From contig CAVPHY010000028.1 in assembly GCA_963704855.1 (NCBI GenBank), positions 372,001 to 436,000 of the forward strand: 64,000 bases of DNA, given 5' to 3'. The first letter of the stretch is position 1. Each line of letters begins with the position of its first letter. Position numbers and translations under genes: made by a program. Below are positions 54,320 to 62,863 of the stretch, in pieces. The notes under the pieces were generated by a model. It ran no database searches and was not told the origin of the DNA. It saw only the letters and a program-made list of their open reading frames with translations. The stretch comes from SZUA-36 sp963704855 (GTDB lineage: Bacteria > Pseudomonadota > Gammaproteobacteria > Xanthomonadales > SZUA-36).

Positions 54320-55117
54320 ATGAAACAGCAGGGACCATCCGGTGGCGCTGAAACCGGCGCCGCCGTGGTGAAGCTCGGTGTCAAGGACCTGTCAATCCGT
54401 TACGAAACTGGTCCGGCTCTCGAAAACGTATCACTCGATATCCGCGAACATGAAATTTTCGGCATTATCGGTCCCGCCAATGCTGGCAAAACCTCGTTTC
54501 TGAAAGCGATTAACCGCATGGATATGTTCAACCCGGAGATGAAAGTCGATGGAAAGATAACGTTCAACGGTATTGATATCAGCAAGGTGCGGAATGTTTA
54601 CGGTCTGCGCCGGCGTATCGGTGTGGTATTCCCGCTGCCGGTAGGCTTGCCACTTTCGGTTTATGACAACGTGGCCCTGGCCCCACGCCTGGCTGGCCAG
54701 AATAACAGGGCGGAACTCGACGTGATCGTTGAGCGTTGCCTGACCAAGGCCGCACTCTGGGATGAGGTCAAAGACCGGTTAATTTCGCTCGGCAGCCTGT
54801 TATCCGGAGGTCAGCAGCAGCGTTTGACCATCGCCCGTGCACTCTCTCAGGATCCGGAACTCTTGATGCTGGATGAATTCTCGATAGCGGTTGACCCGGT
54901 CACTACGATGCGAATCGAGGATGTGCTAAAGGAACTCAAAAAGGAAGTGACCATTATCCTGGTGACCAACCTGGTCCAGCAGGCGAGGCGGCTGGCAGAC
55001 CGCACCGCGTTTTTCCTGGACGGTCAATGCGTTGATGTGGGTGATACCGAGGATTTATTCACCGGTGAAGTCAGGGATCAACGCACACGTGACTATGTCG
55101 AAGGGAGGTTCGGCTAA
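54320..55117 (+). CDS. pstB: degenerate PstB-type ATPase A (lost Q-loop and H-loop, intact signature)
   Basis: 265-residue ATPase of the first Pst system. Walker A GPANAGKTS (51-59) is present in a loosened form, signature LSGGQQQRLTIARALS (from 161) is canonical, and Walker B LLMLDEFSIAVDP (Asp185, Glu186) keeps the catalytic Glu. But the Q-loop is GVVFPLPVG (Pro105 where Gln is expected) and the H-loop is LVTNLVQQAR (Asn217 where His is expected). ATG 54320 is preferred (AGGTGA 7 bp upstream); ATG 54302 is an alternative. It likely pairs with the ATPase encoded 1 bp later, whose defects are complementary. Confidence 0.9.
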   Translation: MKQQGPSGGAETGAAVVKLGVKDLSIRYETGPALENVSLDIREHEIFGIIGPANAGKTSFLKAINRMDMFNPEMKVDGKITFNGIDISKVRNVYGLRRRIGVVFPLPVGLPLSVYDNVALAPRLAGQNNRAELDVIVERCLTKAALWDEVKDRLISLGSLLSGGQQQRLTIARALSQDPELLMLDEFSIAVDPVTTMRIEDVLKELKKEVTIILVTNLVQQARRLADRTAFFLDGQCVDVGDTEDLFTGEVRDQRTRDYVEGRFG

Positions 55118-55911
55118 TGAGCGGTCAGCAGAACAGACCCGAAATAGACACAAGCCTCGCGATCAGCACCCGGAAGCTGAACCTCTGGTACGGCACTTTC
55201 CAGGCCTTGTTTGACGTTGACCTGGATATCAAACAAGGCATGATCACGTCGATGATCGGTCCGTCGGGTTGTGGAAAAAGTACCTTTTTGCGGACGGTGA
55301 ACCGCATCAATGAGCGCATGGATTACGTCCGGATCAAAGGTGCAGTCAATGTGATGGGTGAGAATATTTTCGGCCCAAAAGTCGAAATGCTGCAGGTGCG
55401 TAAACAGGTGGGCATGGTATTCCAGCGGCCCAACCCCCTGCCGATTTCCATTCGCAAGAATATTCTATTCGGTCACACCATCCACACCGGTGGCTCTGCT
55501 GAAAAAGCTGAACAGGACGAGATCGTCGAAAGTGTTTTGAAGCAGGTCCTGCTGTGGGACAAGGTCAAGGATAAACTTGATCACAAGGCAACCACCCTTT
55601 CGCTGGAAGAACAACAGAAATTATGCATAGCACGCCTGTTGCCGGTCAAACCCAGTGTACTGCTGATGGATGAACCCTGTTCAGCGCTCGACCCGAAGGG
55701 AACCGAGGCAGTCGAGGAGTTGTTGTGGGATCTGCGTGGCAAATACACAATCCTGATCGTTACCCACAATATGGCGCAGGCCCGTCGAGCCAGTGAGGAA
55801 TGCATATTCATGCTGATGGGTAAGGTCATTGAACATACCGAGACCGGGGAGATGTTCCTGACACCAAAGAACCGGGAAACCACCAATTACATCGAAGGGC
55901 GGTACGGCTAA
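55117..55911 (+). CDS. pstB: degenerate PstB-type ATPase B (lost signature, intact catalytic motifs)
   Basis: 264-residue partner ATPase. Walker A GPSGCGKST (from 48), Q-loop GMVFQRPNP (Gln103), Walker B LLMDEPCSALDP (Asp185, Glu186) and H-loop VTHNMAQA (His217) are canonical, but the signature is TLSLEEQQKLCIARLL (161-165 LSLEE) in place of LSGGQ. The start overlaps the previous stop by one base (TAATG). The mirror-image degeneration of the two neighbours is the main observation (see findings). Ends ETTNYIEGRYG. Confidence 0.9.
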   Translation: MSGQQNRPEIDTSLAISTRKLNLWYGTFQALFDVDLDIKQGMITSMIGPSGCGKSTFLRTVNRINERMDYVRIKGAVNVMGENIFGPKVEMLQVRKQVGMVFQRPNPLPISIRKNILFGHTIHTGGSAEKAEQDEIVESVLKQVLLWDKVKDKLDHKATTLSLEEQQKLCIARLLPVKPSVLLMDEPCSALDPKGTEAVEELLWDLRGKYTILIVTHNMAQARRASEECIFMLMGKVIEHTETGEMFLTPKNRETTNYIEGRYG

Positions 55912-55984
55912 ACACGTCGACGCCACAGCCGGGAAATTAGCCTGAACCCGTTGCTGCAGGGTCCATTCGCATACATGAATGGTC

Positions 55985-56002
55985 TTGTAACAAATTTGTC
56001 AT
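55985..56002 (+). promoter_or_regulatory. Pho box upstream of the second pst operon
   Basis: TTGTAAC (55985-55991), AAAT, TTGTCAT (55996-56002), two half-sites at 11-bp spacing. Ten bp further is TAAGAT (56013-56018), a plausible -10. The ATG of pstC2 (56025) lies at about the expected transcription start, so the mRNA may be leaderless. Confidence 0.8.
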
Positions 56003-56024
56003 ATTTCCCGCTTAAGATGCACCA

Positions 56025-58277
56025 ATGAATTCAGCCCACAAAGCCGGACCGGCGAAAATTGCCGCGCGCTCGGATAATTTTCACCGTTGGCGTGGCCGCA
56101 AGGATAAAATCGCCAGCAGGATTATCGGGCTGGGCGGCCTCGTGGTTATTGCCGCGGTACTGCTGATCCTGTTCTACCTGGTATATGTTGTAACCCCTTT
56201 GTTTTTGCCCGCAAAAACCTCCCAGGTAAGTCTTGTTGGCCATACGGACTGGCTTGAAAACGAAACTGCTTTCCTGTCACTCGAAGAACAGCAACAGGTT
56301 GCTTTTCGGGTCAGCCAGAATGGCCAGGCCCAGTTTTTCACGCTGGACGGCTTACAGCTGCTTGAATCAGCTCAAATCGGTTCCGATGGTCAGATCGTAG
56401 CGGTCGTGGCGGATGATCAGGGTCATAGCGGACTGGTAGCGGTGGCGTTTGCCGACGGCCGGGTCAGTTTGTTACAGAATCATTACACTACGGATTTCTC
56501 AGAAGGTGTTGAATTAAGAAGGATTATCCCGAAACTGGATTTTCCCTACGGCACAGATCAGCGTGTGCTGATGCCCGATGGTGGCATTACCGGCCTGGTG
56601 CTGTCTGACACCGAAACCGAAATGCTGCTGGCCGCTGCCGGAAGTGGCGGGCGGGTCCGGCTTGAACGGAACCGTAAGCATGAGAACTTTCTCAGCGGCG
56701 AAATTGAACTGGAGAGTTCTGTTACGGCACTCGATGTGAAATTTGAAATTGCTGCGATCGCCGTCAGCAGCGATCACCGCTGGTTGTATCTCGGGGATGC
56801 CGAGGGCCAGGTCCATTTCGTCAATACGAGCAGCCTGCAGGTGGTCCAGGTCATCCCGGTATCCGATGCCGGTATAACCAGCATGAGCATGTTGCTGGGT
56901 GGAATTTCGGTGCTGGTCGGCGACAGCCATGGAAACATAACGCAACTGTTCCCGGTCAGGGATGCAGACAACCAGTACAGCCTGGAGGTGATCCGCCGCT
57001 TCGAGGGGCACCAGTCGCCGGTTATGCGGATTATCCCCGAGCAACGTCGCAAGGGATTCATGACGGTGGACGAAGGCGGGACCCTGTCCATCTATCACAG
57101 TACGGCCGGGCGCCTGGTGCTGCAACGGAAACTGGCCGGTGGTATGCCCTCAGCCATGGCATTGGCGCCACGGGCGTCCGGCCTGCTGATGCTCTATGAC
57201 GACGGCCGCGCGGAGTTTATGGGTATCGACAATGAACATCCGGAGGTATCCTTTGCGTCGCTGTGGTCGAAGGTCTGGTATGAGAATTACTCCGGGCCCG
57301 AGTATGTCTGGCAGTCATCGGCATCGAGTAACGAGTTCGAACCAAAGTTCAGCCTGACACCATTGGCATTCGGTACCCTGAAGGCGGCTCTTTATGCCAT
57401 GTTGTTTGCCCTTCCACTGGCCCTGATGGGCGCAGCCTATACGGCCTACTTCATGTCACCGGCCCTGCGCAGGATGGTCAAACCAACCATCGAAATCATG
57501 GCGGCGTTGCCGACCGTCATCCTTGGTTTCCTCGCCGGTTTGTGGTTCGCACCGTTCCTGGAGGAAAACCTCGCCGGGGTCATGGCCCTGATGCTGGTTG
57601 TGCCGGTGGGTCTGCTGATTTTTGCCTGGGTCTGGACCCATGCCCAGTGGCGTATCAAGGACTTTTTATCCGAGGGCTGGGAACCGCTTTTGCTGTTGCC
57701 GGTGCTGGTTGTCCTGGTGTTGTTGTCGCTCGAGGTGGTCGGTCCCTTGCAGGACCTGTTTTTTGATGGCGACCTGCGCACCTGGCTGAGCCGCGAGGCA
57801 GGCATTTCCTATGACCAGAGAAATGCGATGGTGGTGGGTTGTGCCATGGGTTTTGCGGTTATCCCGACCATATTTTCGATTGCCGAGGATGCCATTTACG
57901 GTGTACCCAAGTCCCTTTCCGATGGTTCACTGGCGCTGGGGGCAACCCCGTGGCAGAGCCTTGTCAGGGTGATATTGCCAACGGCCAGCCCAGGTATGTT
58001 TTCAGCGGTTATGATCGGTCTCGGCCGGGCAGTCGGGGAAACCATGATCGTGCTGATGGCCACCGGTAATACGCCGATCATGGACTGGAACCTGTTTGAA
58101 GGTATGCGCACGCTGGCGGCAAACATAGCGGTTGAAATGCCGGAGTCTGCGATGAACAGTTCACATTACCGCATCCTGTTCCTGGCCGCGCTGGTGTTGT
58201 TCATGTTCACTTTTGTCGTCAATACGGCTGCTGAACTGATCCGTCAGCGCCTGCGTGATAAGTACAGTTCGCTGTGA
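56025..58277 (+). CDS. pstC: long PstC permease with extracytoplasmic domain (second system)
   Basis: 750-residue permease of the Pseudomonas type (PstC there is also about 680 residues). First helix IIGLGGLVVIAAVLLILFYL, then about 370 residues of extracytoplasmic beta-rich, propeller-like sequence (SLEEQQQVAFRVSQNGQAQF and repeated short strands), then the permease core with SLTPLAFGTLKAALYAMLFA and the coupling segment LGATPWQSLVRVILP with LGRAVGETMIVLMATG. No ribosome site precedes ATG 56025. It is the first gene after the Pho box. Confidence 0.9.
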   Translation: MNSAHKAGPAKIAARSDNFHRWRGRKDKIASRIIGLGGLVVIAAVLLILFYLVYVVTPLFLPAKTSQVSLVGHTDWLENETAFLSLEEQQQVAFRVSQNGQAQFFTLDGLQLLESAQIGSDGQIVAVVADDQGHSGLVAVAFADGRVSLLQNHYTTDFSEGVELRRIIPKLDFPYGTDQRVLMPDGGITGLVLSDTETEMLLAAAGSGGRVRLERNRKHENFLSGEIELESSVTALDVKFEIAAIAVSSDHRWLYLGDAEGQVHFVNTSSLQVVQVIPVSDAGITSMSMLLGGISVLVGDSHGNITQLFPVRDADNQYSLEVIRRFEGHQSPVMRIIPEQRRKGFMTVDEGGTLSIYHSTAGRLVLQRKLAGGMPSAMALAPRASGLLMLYDDGRAEFMGIDNEHPEVSFASLWSKVWYENYSGPEYVWQSSASSNEFEPKFSLTPLAFGTLKAALYAMLFALPLALMGAAYTAYFMSPALRRMVKPTIEIMAALPTVILGFLAGLWFAPFLEENLAGVMALMLVVPVGLLIFAWVWTHAQWRIKDFLSEGWEPLLLLPVLVVLVLLSLEVVGPLQDLFFDGDLRTWLSREAGISYDQRNAMVVGCAMGFAVIPTIFSIAEDAIYGVPKSLSDGSLALGATPWQSLVRVILPTASPGMFSAVMIGLGRAVGETMIVLMATGNTPIMDWNLFEGMRTLAANIAVEMPESAMNSSHYRILFLAALVLFMFTFVVNTAAELIRQRLRDKYSSL

Positions 58278-58287
58278 GGTCACCGCT

Positions 58288-59946
58288 ATGAAAGCGCTCG
58301 CCAAATGGATCGCGGAAGGTACCCCATGGGTCTGGCTGAATGCCGCGGCGGTCAGCGCCAGCATCCTGCTGGTTGTCGGCCTGCTGCTGTTGATCGGTGT
58401 GCGTGGTATGGGCCATTTCTGGCCGCTCGAAGTACAGAAAATCGTTTACCAGCAAAAAGATGGCAGTGAATTGACGGTTGCCGGCCAGCTGAGGGAAGAG
58501 GAAAAAGTTACCGCCAAGCGTCTTCGTGAATCCGGTCTCGAGGTTGCAGAGGGCACCGAATTCGTTACGCGATACCTGCTGAAAACCGGTAACCGCGATA
58601 TTCTCGGCCAGGATTTCCGCTGGATACTCAAGCCATCCATCAAGTCGGTGAACAAGCCGCTCAGCATGACGGTATTTGAGCGTGAGGAATGGGGTGTTTT
58701 CATCGGTAGTTTGATTGGTGTCAGGGAAGCCGGCCAATTGTTGGATAACCCCGACACCTGGGGAGCTTTTCAGGAACGGCTCGATCACGCCAATACGCTG
58801 CGGGATGAGATCCGTGATCTTGAAAAAAACCGTATCGGCAGTGTCAATTTTCGTCTCGAGCGTCTGCGGCTTAAGCAGCGCGGGCTGGAGATCAAGGGCA
58901 GGGATACCACCGAAAACCTGGCTGATATTGAAAGTGCCCGTATCCTGCTCCAGGAAGAATATGACCAGTTGGAACAGGAACTGGGTGAACTCTACACGCA
59001 GTTGCGCCGAGATGCGGTGCTTGTTGCCACGGTAGACGGGCGGGAGCTTGAACTGCCGATGTCATCCATCGTCTACGCATACCAGCCAAACCAGATGCAC
59101 CTGGGTGGAAAGATCGGGCATTTCTTTCACAATATCTGGCGGTTCGTGGCTGATGACCCGCGCGAGGCCAATACCGAGGGCGGTATATTCCCGGCCATAT
59201 TTGGTACGGTACTGATGGTGTTGCTGATGAGCGTGTTCGTGACCCCGCTGGGTGTGGTGGCGGCGGTATACCTGAAGGAATACGCACGCCAGGGTTTATT
59301 TACACGCTTTATCCGCATCGCGGTCAATAACCTCGCCGGTGTGCCCTCAATTGTTTATGGCGTATTCGGGCTCGGCTTTTTTGTCTATACCCTCGGCGGC
59401 AGCCTGGACCGCCTCTTTTTTCCGGAAGCCTTACCTGCCCCGACCTTTGGTACGGGCGGTCTGTTCTGGGCCTCGCTGACACTGGCGTTGCTGACCTTGC
59501 CGGTGGTCATCGTATCGACCGAGGAAGGGCTTTCAAGAATTCCCCGCAGCATACGTGAAGGCAGCCTTGCACTTGGTGCGACGAAGTGGGAAACGCTGTG
59601 GCGGACGGTATTGCCGATGGCCTCACCGGGTATCATGACCGGCCTGATCCTGGCAGTGGCCAGGGCTGCCGGTGAGGTTGCCCCGTTGATGCTGGTCGGT
59701 GTGGTCAAGCTGGCGCCGGCCTTGCCGCTGGACGGTAATGCCCCGTTTTTACACCTGGACAGAAAATTCATGCACCTGGGTTTTCATATCTACGACGTGG
59801 GCTTTCAAAGCCCGAACGTTGAAGCCGCACGACCCCTGGTTTATGCAACCGCATTGCTGCTGGTGGTCGTCATCGTACTTTTGAACCTGGTCGCCATCCA
59901 GGTGCGCAACCGATTGAGTGAAAGATATCGTGGACTGGAATCATGA
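58288..59946 (+). CDS. pstA: long PstA permease (second system)
   Basis: 552-residue permease of the Pseudomonas type, with a coiled coil and beta insertion (residues about 60-275, for example RDEIRDLEKNRIGSVNFRLE) before the PstA core (IFPAIFGTVLMVLLMSVFVT, NLAGVPSIVYGVFGLGFFVY, then REGSLALGATKWETLWRTVL and VARAAGEVAPLMLVG). ATG 58288 has GAGGT 8 bp upstream; the longer frame to 58255 runs back into pstC. Stop overlaps pstB by 4 bp. Confidence 0.92.
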   Translation: MKALAKWIAEGTPWVWLNAAAVSASILLVVGLLLLIGVRGMGHFWPLEVQKIVYQQKDGSELTVAGQLREEEKVTAKRLRESGLEVAEGTEFVTRYLLKTGNRDILGQDFRWILKPSIKSVNKPLSMTVFEREEWGVFIGSLIGVREAGQLLDNPDTWGAFQERLDHANTLRDEIRDLEKNRIGSVNFRLERLRLKQRGLEIKGRDTTENLADIESARILLQEEYDQLEQELGELYTQLRRDAVLVATVDGRELELPMSSIVYAYQPNQMHLGGKIGHFFHNIWRFVADDPREANTEGGIFPAIFGTVLMVLLMSVFVTPLGVVAAVYLKEYARQGLFTRFIRIAVNNLAGVPSIVYGVFGLGFFVYTLGGSLDRLFFPEALPAPTFGTGGLFWASLTLALLTLPVVIVSTEEGLSRIPRSIREGSLALGATKWETLWRTVLPMASPGIMTGLILAVARAAGEVAPLMLVGVVKLAPALPLDGNAPFLHLDRKFMHLGFHIYDVGFQSPNVEAARPLVYATALLLVVVIVLLNLVAIQVRNRLSERYRGLES

Positions 59947-60752
59947 CACAACAAGCTAAACCATCAACTGCCCCGGCACACAGTAACCACCTTCCGCATC
60001 CGACGGCGGTAACGGTCACCGACCTTGATTTGTATTACGGTAATACCTGTGCTTTGAAGGACATCAACCTGGTCATTCCAGAAAAGCAAGTGACCGCTTT
60101 CATCGGCCCCAGCGGTTGTGGTAAATCGACATTATTGCGCTGTTTCAATCGACTGAATGACCTCATTGATATCTGCCGGATAGAGGGCGAAATACTGCTC
60201 AACGGACGGGATATCTATGCCGATGATGTCAATGTTCCGGAACTGCGAAGGGAGGTGGGTATCGTTTTTCAGAAACCCAATCCATTTCCCAAGTCCATCT
60301 ATGAAAACGTGGCCTATGGCCTGCGTATCCAGGGTATGAACAAGCGCCGCGAGTTGGACGAAACCGTCGAGTGGGCCCTTAAAGGCGCCGCCCTCTGGGA
60401 CGAGGTCAAAGACCGTTTGAATGATTCTGCTTTCGGTTTATCCGGTGGCCAGCAACAGCGCCTGGTTATCGCACGAGCCATCGCGGTGCAGCCGAAATGC
60501 ATCCTGCTGGATGAGCCCTGTTCGGCGCTTGACCCCATATCGACCTTGAAAGTTGAAGAATTGATTGCGGAGTTGAAATCACAGTACACCATTATAATGG
60601 TGACGCATAATATGCAGCAGGCAGCGAGGGTTTCTGACTATACTGCCTTTATGTACATGGGTGAATTGATCGAGTTCGGCGCGACCGACCGTATATTTAC
60701 CAAGCCACGTCTGAAAAAGACAGAAGATTACGTTACCGGCCGATACGGCTGA
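59943..60752 (+). CDS. pstB: phosphate ABC ATPase PstB (second system, canonical)
   Basis: 269-residue ATPase with all motifs intact: Walker A GPSGCGKST, Q-loop GIVFQKPNPFP, signature LSGGQQQRLVIARAIA, Walker B ILLDEPCSALDP, H-loop VTHNMQQAARVS. Ends KTEDYVTGRYG, the usual PstB C-terminus. A useful internal reference for the two degenerate ATPases upstream. Followed 18 bp later by phoU. Confidence 0.97.
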   Translation: MTQQAKPSTAPAHSNHLPHPTAVTVTDLDLYYGNTCALKDINLVIPEKQVTAFIGPSGCGKSTLLRCFNRLNDLIDICRIEGEILLNGRDIYADDVNVPELRREVGIVFQKPNPFPKSIYENVAYGLRIQGMNKRRELDETVEWALKGAALWDEVKDRLNDSAFGLSGGQQQRLVIARAIAVQPKCILLDEPCSALDPISTLKVEELIAELKSQYTIIMVTHNMQQAARVSDYTAFMYMGELIEFGATDRIFTKPRLKKTEDYVTGRYG

Positions 60753-60770
60753 TGAGTCGAGGAATTTTTG

Positions 60771-61496
60771 ATGAGTGATTTACATCTTGGCCAACACATT
60801 TCGCGCCGCTTCAACGAGGAACTGGAAGATGTGCGCAGCAAAGTGTTGCACATGGGTGGAATTGTTGAAGCCCAGCTTGCCAATGCGTTGAATGTGCTGG
60901 TGCATGATCAAATTGCACTCGCAAAGGAAGTTATAAAGGCTGATACGATCGTAAATTCGCTTGAAGTGGAGATCGACGAGGAATGCACACGCATCGTCGC
61001 ACTGCGTCAGCCCGCAGCTACCGATTTGCGTCTCGTCATGACTGTCATCAAGACCATCAACGACCTGGAACGTATGGGTGATGAGGCCAAGCGGGTGGCA
61101 AGGATGTCCCGCAAGGACATGGATGGCGCACTCGAGGATGATGTGCGTGCCGATCTGGAATTCATGGGCGAACTGGTGCGCAGCATGTTGCGCCAGGTGC
61201 TGGATGCATTTGCACGTACCGATGTGGATACCGCTATCCTGGTGGTCAAAGCGGACAAAAAGGTTGACAAGAAGTACAGGAAGATCCTCAAGCAACTCAT
61301 CAAACGGATGTCCGAAGACCCGGAAGTCATACCTTCGGTGATGAATATAATCTGGGCCGCCCGTTCCCTGGAGCGTCTCGCCGACCGGTGCCAGAACATT
61401 GCCGAACACGTCATCTACATGGTGCTTGGTATGGATGTCCGGCACATCAAGCTGGATGACGTGCTGGCTGAGATTGAGGCGCAATCAGAGCTATAG
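60771..61496 (+). CDS. phoU: phosphate signalling protein PhoU
   Basis: 241-residue PhoU, which represses PhoR/PhoB signalling when phosphate is abundant. Both metal-binding repeats are canonical: TINDLERMGDEAKRVARMSR and AARSLERLADRCQNIAEHV. The start ATG 60771 has GAGG upstream; TTG 60768 is an alternative. It is the last gene of the second pst operon. Its 3' end overlaps the converging mtfA gene by 6 bp. Confidence 0.95.
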   Translation: MSDLHLGQHISRRFNEELEDVRSKVLHMGGIVEAQLANALNVLVHDQIALAKEVIKADTIVNSLEVEIDEECTRIVALRQPAATDLRLVMTVIKTINDLERMGDEAKRVARMSRKDMDGALEDDVRADLEFMGELVRSMLRQVLDAFARTDVDTAILVVKADKKVDKKYRKILKQLIKRMSEDPEVIPSVMNIIWAARSLERLADRCQNIAEHVIYMVLGMDVRHIKLDDVLAEIEAQSEL

Positions 61497-62318
61497 ATCA
61501 GGCGGTGATTGCCAGTCCCTGGGGTCGATCCGGTAATAACATTTAAGCACTTCAAACAGCTCGGCGTGATGCTCGGCCATCTGCCCCGGTTTTTCAAAAA
61601 ATGTCTCAGTGGCGACGGCAAAAAACTCCGCCGGATTGGTCGCTCCGTAGTGATCCATCAGTGAGCGTTTCCCTCTCCAGGCATTTTTCTGAAGTTCCTC
61701 AAACTCACCTGACAGGGTTGAGGCCCAGGTACGCAAGCAATTTTTCCCGGCCAGGATCGGTGCGCCATTGGTGCTGCCTGATTCGCTATCCAGTTGGTGC
61801 GCGAATTCGTGCAGAACAACATTCTGGCCATCGACAAAATTGCTCGAACCTTGCAAGACGTTATCCCAGGCCAGGATCACCTTGCCGTTGCTCCACGATT
61901 CACCCAGCAGACCCTTGCGCCCTTCGCTGACAACACCCTCCGCACTGCCCTGCGCCCGGTCAACCACGAATGCACTCGGATACACGATGATGTAACGCAA
62001 TGCCGGGTAAACGCCGGTGTTACGATTCAGCAGCAACATACAGGCCTCGGCCGCAATGGTGACACGTATCTCATCGGTAATTTCCAGACCGCCAGCCCCG
62101 CTGAAATGCTTCTGGTGCAGGAACTGCTTGATCAGGCTCCGAAGCTGCAGGCGCAGCGGCATCGGCAGGTTTCGATAGACCCCGATATTGCGCTCAACGA
62201 TTGCCACCCACTCATCCGGAAACGGCGCCGCAATCGCCTTCTTGAGCCGGTAACGCGGTAATGTCAGCGCAGTGGTCATGCCGATCAAGACCAGCGCTAC
62301 GAAAATCCAATAACCCAT
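61491..62318 (-). CDS. mtfA: MtfA-like zinc metallopeptidase (M90)
   Basis: 275-residue zinc peptidase similar to E. coli MtfA (265 residues), which regulates the glucose phosphotransferase system by sequestering Mlc. The zinc motif HEFAH is at residues 170-174, with NPAEFFAVATETFFEKP giving a downstream acidic ligand. Unlike the soluble E. coli protein, this one starts with a hydrophobic segment (IFVALVLIGMTTALTL) that may anchor it in the membrane. ATG 62318 has AGGAGG 10 bp upstream; a start at 62420 lacks one. Confidence 0.88.
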   Translation of the reverse strand: MGYWIFVALVLIGMTTALTLPRYRLKKAIAAPFPDEWVAIVERNIGVYRNLPMPLRLQLRSLIKQFLHQKHFSGAGGLEITDEIRVTIAAEACMLLLNRNTGVYPALRYIIVYPSAFVVDRAQGSAEGVVSEGRKGLLGESWSNGKVILAWDNVLQGSSNFVDGQNVVLHEFAHQLDSESGSTNGAPILAGKNCLRTWASTLSGEFEELQKNAWRGKRSLMDHYGATNPAEFFAVATETFFEKPGQMAEHHAELFEVLKCYYRIDPRDWQSPPDL

Positions 62319-62484
62319 GTGTTGGCAGCCTCCTGCTGATAAAAGTGCAAGCTTTTGTGCCTGTAGATTTGGGCATTGAACAAAACCTGCTAATTTTTGT
62401 AGCGGACCATCTTGATCCATTCTTTACCGGATTGCTAATGCGGGGCAGGCATATTTTGATCTGTGTGGGCGCCGAGGCCATGCA

Positions 62485-62612
62485 GTACCTTCCTTCAGGA
62501 CACATCGTGAACCCATCCATGGGGATTCGGTCGCGACATGGCCCAGGCCAGCCTCTCGACCGTTTCACGGTCTCACCTCCTCCCTATCGCTCACGGTCCT
62601 GAAGGAAGGTAC
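62485..62612. repeat. inverted repeat 1, 17-bp perfect arms
   Basis: Left arm GTACCTTCCTTCAGGAC at 62485-62501, right arm its reverse complement at 62596-62612, 94-bp loop. Inside is a small hairpin GACCGT-TTC-ACGGTC (near 62558). Folds into a single-strand cruciform or a structured RNA if transcribed. Confidence 0.85.
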
Positions 62613-62681
62613 CGCACACCCTCTGCGCTGTGCCAAACAGGCAGGTCATCGGTTTCTGACAGGATTGCACGGCGTTTGCCG

Positions 62682-62793
62682 GACGCTGGGGCGGGTAGTT
62701 GGTTCCAGGACCGTACGAGGCAGGAAGCCGAGTACCGAGCGATACAGGGATGTACTCGAGCGCGTCCTGGAAGTAACTACCCGCCCCAGCGTC
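62682..62793. repeat. inverted repeat 2, 30-bp arms with two mismatches
   Basis: Left arm 62682-62711 begins GACGCTGGGGCGGGTAGTT; right arm 62764-62793 ends AACTACCCGCCCCAGCGTC, its exact reverse complement over 19 bases. After two mismatched bases, a further 9 bp pair (TTCCAGGAC/GTCCTGGAA). The loop contains the shorter hairpin GAGTAC...GTACTC. Confidence 0.88.
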
Positions 62794-62804
62794 CCTACCA
62801 CCAT

Positions 62805-62838
62805 CCAGAAGAAACCAGGAGCACGACGGCTCCTGGTT
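62805..62838 (-). terminator. rho-independent terminator for the CpxP-like gene
   Basis: Minus strand: AACCAGGAG-CCGTCGTG-CTCCTGGTT (62838-62813) then TTTCTTCT. A 9-bp stem followed by a short U-rich run, 26 bp after the stop of the minus-strand gene at 62864. Confidence 0.78.
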
Positions 62839-62863
62839 CCAGTCCTTTACTAACGCAGCGGTT

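Larger units (their letters stand above)
62319..62863. other. intergenic region with two nested inverted repeats
   Basis: 545 bp with no credible gene; the overlapping open frames in both directions are shadows of the inverted repeats. It contains the two long inverted repeats and the terminator listed separately. The region between mtfA and the cpxP terminator has no other recognisable signal. Confidence 0.7.

Noticed and set aside
60780..61484. 234-residue open frame antisense to phoU
   Set aside because: It lies wholly inside a clear phoU and shows no family features; an antisense shadow.
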